This document shows positions 57,691 through 64,000 of a DNA stretch of 64,000 nt, one piece after another. Each line of letters opens with the position of its first letter. Position 1 is the stretch's first letter. Source of the DNA: Reticulascus tulasneorum (Eukaryota > Ascomycota > Sordariomycetes > Glomerellales > Reticulascaceae). The DNA is taken from positions 1,178,001-1,242,000 of the forward strand of contig LSAX01000008.1 in the NCBI GenBank assembly GCA_001557505.1. Reading direction: 5' to 3'. Below the pieces are notes generated by a model that saw only the letters and a program-made list of their open reading frames with translations, did no database searches and was not told the DNA's origin. A program made the translations under genes and the position numbers.

Positions 57691-58820
57691 TCATCCATCT
57701 CCCGTAATAGCTCCAGGCGCACTCAGTCGCTCTTTTAATCCTTCAACAATACCTACGACATTAGCAAAAGCCAACTCTTCGACTGTCTCCGCCCACAACT
57801 TGTCGATTGTACGCCTCCCAATATCCGTGTACATGACTGGAGGATATCTTCATTTCGCTGTTGGTGACAGACATAAATACCTCTCCGAGTTCTAAGACAC
57901 TTACGGTGGGAGGATATGATCGGTAAATGACCCATGGCTTTCCTTGCCTAGCACCAGCACAGAATGCAGGTATACCCTAGCTCCGTGAGATGCGTCATGG
58001 CCGAGAACAAAGTTAACCAGGACGCCAAAGAACCAAGCTCCCACGTCAGTAGATTTGAGTTCCCGTCCGAAACTTGTTCCACTGGTAGCGCTTGGGTTAG
58101 TGATATTCACGATAACGTCAGTAGAACTGACGACCTCGGCCAATTTTGCGACGAACATGACCAGCATCAACTTCGTTCGAGAATATTGTTCCAGCCAATC
58201 ATACGGCCGTTTCTCGTTATCCATCCAATCGATGATATCCCTGGACCCGTGTCATTTAAGTCCACCCACAGAGCTGTATCAGATGCAACAAGTGTTATCC
58301 GGCCGGGTGAGCCCCAAGCACTCCTCTGTGCTTTGAGCTTGGGAAGAAGCAGAATCGTCAAAAGAGCTGTAGAGAGATAGTTCACTTGTAACGCAATTTT
58401 GTGTTTAGTCTCCTCGCTGCGCTGCCACTCCAAATTTCCCAACCCGGCATTCAAGATTACAATGTCCAATCTGTCCAAGGTCTGACAGCGGGATGCAAAG
58501 TCCTCAACCGACTGATAGGAAAGCATCTCGAGTATCCAAACGTCAATTCGTGCCCCGGGGTGCTCCTGAAGAAGTTGTGCTGCCGCTACCTCACCCTTCT
58601 CCACTGATCAAACACCCATCACCAGTCGACTAAGTCCCAGCCCAAGGAGCTGGCGAGCGCATTCCAGTCCCAGCCCCACGTTTGAGCCCGTTACCATAGC
58701 TGTCTGGACCGTCAAATTAAGCTCTGACAGAAGTGGTGGCAGTTCATAACAACGTTGCTTTCTGAGTACACCGAGATAACTTGCTTCTGATTTGGCCTGT
58801 GACTGAAGGGAAGCGGACAT
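57691..58820 (-). pseudogene. Broken short-chain dehydrogenase/reductase
   Basis: The sequence is a fungal SDR with at least two lesions. The start (58820) leads to the NAD(P) motif VTGSNVGLGLECARQLL. At 58610-58608 an in-frame TGA replaces the Arg codon of the conserved VRS motif, a CGA to TGA change. The frame then runs on through LDIVILNAGLGN (NAG motif) and the catalytic area. Near 58230-58256 a one-base shift moves the frame to DWMDNEKRPYDWLEQYSRTKLM, which holds the catalytic YxxxK (YSRTK). A GT-AG intron (57904-57848) then joins to the usual SDR C-terminus (GRRTIDKLWAETVEELAF) ending at 57691. The domain order is complete, so the gene was lost recently. A sequencing error could explain one lesion but hardly both. 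Confidence 0.82.
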
Positions 58821-59730
58821 AATGAGTGTTGTTCAAGGCTGCCTGAGGAATGATCAGACAGAAACAGCCATGGTGCGGAGATGGCTAGTGGTTTATCTGG
58901 GAAGACTGCCCAAGGCATTTAAATCCGAAGGTAGTAACGTAGAGTCGCATCATGGGGCACAGAGGGACGATCAATGATTCAAAACAGAAAAGTGATCGAG
59001 TCTCCCAGAACGAGCCATTTTTGTTGGGGATGTTACATGCAAATGGGCATCCTTCGACTTATATCTGTACGACTTAAGTGGTCAAGAGGTTGCACGACAA
59101 TCCTTCATTGTGGTCCGGCTGTTGCACGGTAATATATTTCTCTAGCCGGCGAGGCGAGGTAAAATATATCAATCAAATTACTGAGCAGCAGCTGCTACAT
59201 GACCACTGCATGCACGACGGATTGGCGAAACTGGGCATGTACGAAACGACTGACTACTTGATGTCTCCGACTCCGAGCGGAAAATAGATCTTGGGATGTA
59301 ATTATCAATCTGGCAATCCAAGATGCAGGAGGCCTCCGCAGCAGAATGGCTGAATTCTACGAGACGCGCTTCGTCAATGTTGGTCCCCCGTGAGATGCGG
59401 CGCATATCACGACACATCATTGGCTGGTAATAGCCAAAGTACCTTGAGTTTGAGGGACCCTTTTCGGCAGTGCAGATCCGAAGGTTCAGGCACCATTGAG
59501 ATTGAAGATCCTGTCTTTGCAAATCAGATGCGTGTACACGCCCCGTTTCCCTGTTTGGGGCCCATGAATGATGATACCGCTCCTGAAAAAGTAACTGACG
59601 ATTTGGGTTTATTTCACTGCTATGGGAACAGCATTCGACACGAAGAAGCAAATCGTAAGACCCATCTTCAGCGAAGCCTCAATCATCTCTACGCAGTGGA
59701 CGCAACTGATATCTGGAACCCATTCATTTT
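58821..59730. other. Intergenic, no gene recognised
   Basis: This 0.9-kb segment lies upstream of the broken dehydrogenase and downstream of the LysM-WSC-CBM18 gene. No gene was recognised. Frames at 59178-59651 and 59390-59734 lack motifs. Confidence 0.35.
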
Positions 59731-59802
59731 TTAGGCATGACAGGCGCCTGACTGGCAATTCGCCCCTTTACAGTAGTCGTCATCTGACCCGCAGAAGCCG
59801 GA
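59731..59802 (-). other. Coding-like remnant after an in-frame stop (rest of third CBM18)
   Basis: Directly after the TAG at 59805-59803 the same frame goes on for 23 codons, SGFCGSDDDYCKGANC and a few more, to a TAA at 59733-59731. This is exactly the missing second half of a hevein-type chitin-binding module, so the TAG interrupts a formerly complete domain. CAG to TAG would be the simplest change. Confidence 0.75.
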
Positions 59803-62800
59803 CTAGCTGCAACATACGCCGAACTGGCTGCCAATGCAAGTCTTATCCCCAGCAAACAACGGGCCACAAGAACCGTCGGTAGAGACACCGCCAATATCCG
59901 GGTCACAGTTCCCAGACGAGCAGTTCCCTGGCCCACAAAAGTCCTCCGTGCTCCCACAGAAGCCAAAGATGCTACAGCAGTCCCCGGGAGCGCACACGTA
60001 GTAGTTATTGTCCGGTCCGCACGACCCATCAGGTGATAGCTGCCCAGACTGGCAGCTACCGGCTTGGCAGTTCTGCGGCCCACAGAAGTCATCCCCAGAG
60101 CCGCAAGCGCCATTATTGTTACAGCAGTCTCCAAACCCAGAGCCAGGGCACAGCGCGTTATTATGCTGTAGGCCACAATTTCCATCTGTTGATGCGGGGG
60201 CGGGAGCGACCGGGTATACGCAGTAGGAGTATCCAAGCCACATATTCGTGCAATCAGCCAGCAGCTCCGGGTTTAACGAGTAAAAATCGTCCAGAGAGAT
60301 GCCATATCGAAGCGAGAGCACCTGACAGGTGTCCTGGCTCTTAACTTCATAGTATAACCCACACTGAGCCGTCGTTCCGGTGGGAGTTGGACCAGGAGGT
60401 GTCGCCGTTGTGTAGTAAGAACCACTTGCGCCTGTCGGGTTATAGACGGGAGAGGGCAGGGCGACGAAACCGCCATGTGGTGAAATACAGAAGTATTGAT
60501 TACCGATCAGCTGGTCACAATTCCCGATCGGATTTGGGTTCCAAGTTTGGAACTCGGCGAGCGTCGTGTTACTTCCGACAAGTATCGCTAGTGTATTAGT
60601 ACATGTGTCGGTCGAGGGTAAGTATCCCGTGTTGCAGGCCGCCGGCAGACAAGCCTGCATGTCGACATCGCACCGTACGTCGCCGGTAGCTGCTTGAGCA
60701 TCACCGCTGGATACGTGATACCTCTCTGCAAGCCTGTTGCAGCCGTAAGGTATGCCGATCTCGTCAACTGTGGTGACGAGCTGGCCTGCGCAGGTCGTCT
60801 CGGCAGGCGGTACTGTGACCGTCGGACTCGCGGAGGCGACGGAGCTTCGCACAATGGCTTGATTTGATTTGAAGATCTAGAATTCAGATGAGCAGACTAT
60901 GAGCGTGGAAACCTTCAGAGGTGCTACGCAAGGCGAGTGAACGCTGTGCAGAACTCACATCAATAGCCCATGATCCTCCGCATCTCTCGCTTGGCTTAGC
61001 CCCGCAGCCCATATTGCAATCGCCAGAAGGAAGAGCGCCATTGTCGATAGCACTTCCGCAATAGCACTGCGTACCATCCTCTACACCAAAGAAATCCACG
61101 AATTCTTCCGTACATAAAATAGAGCACTGAGTAAGCGTCATGTCAGGCTTTTCATGTCAGTGACTTGCCGTTGCCAAATTCAGGGCCTGAGAACATACAT
61201 GGTCTAGAGTGATGCCATCGAGAGTGCGGTTTTCGGCATCAACAAAACACCCCTGGTATGTCCAGCCATCTGGTACCTGAGGTCAGCAGATGGATCGTAT
61301 GGCTAATAAATGCAACAGCTTACAGACTGCCCCGGGGGTGATAGTGGGTGCGTTCGGCTCCCCTGACGTCGTTGTGGCCGTAGCCGCCTTAGAATAGATC
61401 TAGGATAGATAGTTAGCTTTAGCACCACGCCCCTTTTCTTATGACGTTCTCACATCTAAGTTCCATGTTCCACCACATCTCGTTAACAGATCACCGTCAC
61501 AGGCATGTTCGCATCCAGTAGAAGCCTGCGCTATACTATTCAACTTAGAGCCGCACCAGCATTCCTGGCCAAATTCGACGCCAAAGAAAGCAGATTCGCC
61601 GCAGAAGTCCGCACATTCTTGTAAAGTCATCTTACCGGCGTCAACCGTGGTTGAGTCTGGTAAGGTCCTATCGGCGTCATCTGTGAAGCAGCCGCTATAC
61701 TTATATCCGGGCACCGTGCCAATCGTGGGTGTTGGCGTGGCGGTCGGGGCTATCGTCGTGGCCGAATAGATATCAATCGCCCACCCCCCGCCACATAATT
61801 CTGTAGAGTCGCCATTGCAAGGTGTGGCGCAGCTAGAAGCAGCTTGCGGCGTGCCGGAGTTCTCGATGGCGTCCGAGCACCAGCACTCGGCGCCGTCCTC
61901 GACGCCGAAGATGCCAAAGCCTTGCCCGGAGCACATAGACTGGCATTTCTCTACACTTAAATCTGTGAATGCCTGGTTGCTGGCCGGTAGAGTCCGTGAA
62001 TCTGCGTCAGTATAGCAGCCGAGGTGCGCATACCCTGGGATTTCAACGTTTAGTGTAACCTCACGTTTCGCCTTTCTCCTTCGGGCCGCGACGATGGTCG
62101 GTGCGGAAGTAGCCGGTCCTTGTGATCCAGTAAGCAGGCCACTCGAATAGAGACGGGTTGAAACTTACCGACATATAGTGTATTTAAAACAGTTGTAGCG
62201 GGCATGGTTTTGCCGCAGGCAGACTGTATGTCTTCCCACTGGTCGACCAGATAATCCGTATGATCACCCTCAGATAGGAATGGACTTTCCAGTCGGCCGT
62301 GAAAATACTGCAAGAAACAGTCGCTACAGATCTATTTCTAGTATCAGTTTACCATGGGAATTTGTCATTTCTGGCTTAGCATCATACCAAATCTGCGGAG
62401 TAGAGGTTGACCATACTATTCCAGCTTGCTGGGAGAACAGATGGATTGAAGTCTGGGTCTGCACACTCGGGCATATCTTGAGTGGGATCATTGTCTAGGA
62501 TATTATCAGTCTCATGAACCTGCGTGGATACGTGGACATTTGACTTATACGCACAAATGCAATATTCATCATCATATTGCGCTGGTTCTTGTCCTTGCCA
62601 GTCCTCTTTCTCGATCCTGCGGTTGTTAGAACTACCCCGAGCAAGACTTTCCACGGCGAGGCAACATACATGCACCAGGAGCCGCTGTCCGACTTTAGGC
62701 AAGCTAGATCGTGCCCGTTCTTGTACATATGAACTAGAGTTTCTGCCATGATCCAATGACCATCCATGATCACATTCTGGCCCGAGCATTTCTGCACGAC

Positions 62801-63135
62801 GTTTTGCTCCCAGCTATCGAGGGAGCTGGTGCAAGATGGAGTGCAAAGCGATGTCAAATTGTCGTTTGCCCATGTATACAGGTAGTAATGCGCCGCGGAT
62901 GTTAAATATCCCTGGGGACACGACAATGAGGCGTTTCTGCTTGTAGTTAGGACCAGACCGCCTGGCGACGCATGAACTTTAGAGGGGCGACCTACATGGC
63001 ACTTAGGCAGCTTGAATCAACATCAAGGGATGCACTCATGGAGTCGGGGCTCAACCACGGCCACATGATGAAGTCTTGCTGGGCCGCCATTGCCCTCAAA
63101 GCTAGGGCAGCTATGAGCACCACAGGTGAACGCAT
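59803..63135 (-). CDS. Secreted multi-domain chitin-binding protein: three WSC, LysM and CBM18 modules
   Basis: Ten exons (63135-62996, 62936-62670, 62616-62555, 62494-62388, 62331-62169, 62118-61454, 61399-61324, 61269-61199, 61147-60959, 60876-59803) splice to 937 aa. A signal peptide (MRSPVVLIAALALRAMAA) opens it. Then follows a cysteine N-region with ICSDCFLQYFHG and ACGKTMP, as in the seven-LysM protein of this window. Three WSC domains follow at about 275-362, 383-468 and 495-580 (GYAHLGCYTDAD, GYKYSGCFTDDA, GWTYQGCFVDAE). LysM modules are at about 661-710 and 752-799, with a degenerate one at 609-658. CBM18 modules are at 811-855 and 863-904, and a third is cut at 937 by TAG. WSC and CBM18 bind wall polysaccharides, so a role at the cell wall or in chitin masking is likely. 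Exon 7's 3' end has two possible donors. Confidence 0.82.
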
Positions 63136-64000
63136 CTTCTCGATGGGAAGGTTGTGCTGCCTGAATCAAAGGGGGATGCGCATGGGCGATTTACAAGAGT
63201 CGCGCGAGCGAGCGTCTCCTCTTGGCTGGGAGACATCTTAGAGCCAGTTATGGGATTTACTCCCATATTGCGGATTCCTTCAATATCTCAAAAGGGGCAA
63301 GAGGCCCGACTCCGGGTCAGCAGCCGTTGGCCTAGCAGGGCCGAGGCCGCCCTAGCCGCCATCCATTTCGATGTTGATGGGATCTCTCATTTCGCTGGTA
63401 TCTACAGTTCGAATCAGTGGATTCGGGTAATTCGGATGTAGTTGTGAATGAGTAAGACGAGATCATGGTCTATTGGAAGATTGCATGAAGTATCAGCAAC
63501 CCTCATTGAACTTACCTACGTGCCCACCACCCCTATTATGGGCGCGCCAGTCGATGGTGACCTGGGAATAGAATATTAGCAGTTGCTGGTGCTTACGTAT
63601 AGATAAGGCACTCCTTGGTGACGCAAATAATATTCTGGAGCCAATTTGTGGATACCTCTCCTTACCTAGGTCAGCAGAGGTGCCTCGGCAAAGTCCCCAT
63701 TAGACCCAAGGTGCTGGGAGAAGCTTTGGTCTGTGCCCATTCAGGGGTTAATTAAGATTCGGCCGGTCGTTTTGGGGTCGTCACCACCAAACGAACTTAT
63801 CGAGTTGGATTTGTGGGTACCTCTTGCCAGGACGCATATTTGAATAAGGTATGTTGTTGCTTCAGGTTCCTATAATATCCAGGGTAGAGGCATAGTCCCA
63901 GGCCTCACGGCTCCTGTTATAGTGTATAAAACAAGCAGCGATAAACTTCAGCGGCTCAAAATGCAAGGAACGCAACTATGTAATAACAGCTGCTAGAATG
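63136..64000. other. Right edge: promoter of the LysM-WSC gene, no gene recognised
   Basis: The segment upstream of the ATG at 63135 has no recognised gene. A plus-strand TATAAAAC at about 63924 could be the core promoter of a gene beyond the window edge. Confidence 0.35.

Noticed and set aside
1..64000. CRISPR arrays, bacterial operons, riboswitches
   Set aside because: The window is fungal nuclear DNA with spliced genes; no evenly spaced direct repeats with unique spacers were seen.

Overview
The window is nuclear DNA of a filamentous ascomycete (Pezizomycotina). The evidence is many 50-80 base GT-AG introns with CTAAC/CTGAC-like branch sites and fungal-specific families: Zn2Cys6 and bANK regulators, a HET-domain protein, LysM and WSC proteins, a subgroup-C-like GH18 chitinase, DUF4360, and Dal5-type permeases. 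I cannot name the species. I recognise about 19 genes, one broken gene and several non-coding repeats. Multi-exon models were built by hand by joining reading frames at GT-AG sites, and every intact model keeps one open frame.

Left part (0.4-13 kb, all minus strand): a secreted BBE-type FAD oxidoreductase, a bZIP-ankyrin (bANK/ToxE-type) regulator, a flavin monooxygenase, a Dal5/Fen2-type permease and a TauD-type 2-oxoglutarate dioxygenase. No PKS, NRPS or terpene synthase is present here, so this may be a small catabolic or tailoring cluster with its own regulator. The 13-15.3 kb stretch is gene-free and carries a 75-base tandem duplication.

Middle part (15-31 kb): a very large protein (about 1627 aa) with a CorA-like two-helix C-terminus; an F-box-like protein; a tiny secreted eight-cysteine protein that only appears when its intron is removed; and an intronless D-2-hydroxyacid dehydrogenase with a bacterial look. 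A secreted seven-LysM protein and a 1147-aa GH18 chitinase then diverge from one promoter that holds two kinds of short tandem repeats. This LysM/chitinase pairing is a known arrangement in fungi.

Right part (36-64 kb): a nine-exon ACS-family permease; a zinc metalloproteinase with a jacalin-like domain and acidic tail; a TAP-like serine hydrolase; a SAM methyltransferase divergent from a Zn2Cys6 factor; a secreted twelve-cysteine peptide; a HET protein with a degenerate core; a DUF4360 secreted protein; a short-chain dehydrogenase pseudogene; and a second LysM protein with an N-terminus like that of the first, three WSC domains, LysM modules and CBM18 modules. A TAG stop lies inside the last CBM18 of this second LysM protein.

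Overall the window is accessory in character: chitin-binding and cell-wall proteins, small secreted cysteine-rich proteins, self-recognition and metabolite genes, separated by long gene-poor gaps. The most notable points are the bANK cluster without a backbone enzyme, the two hidden cysteine-rich peptides, the two related LysM architectures, and the interrupted SDR and CBM18 genes.
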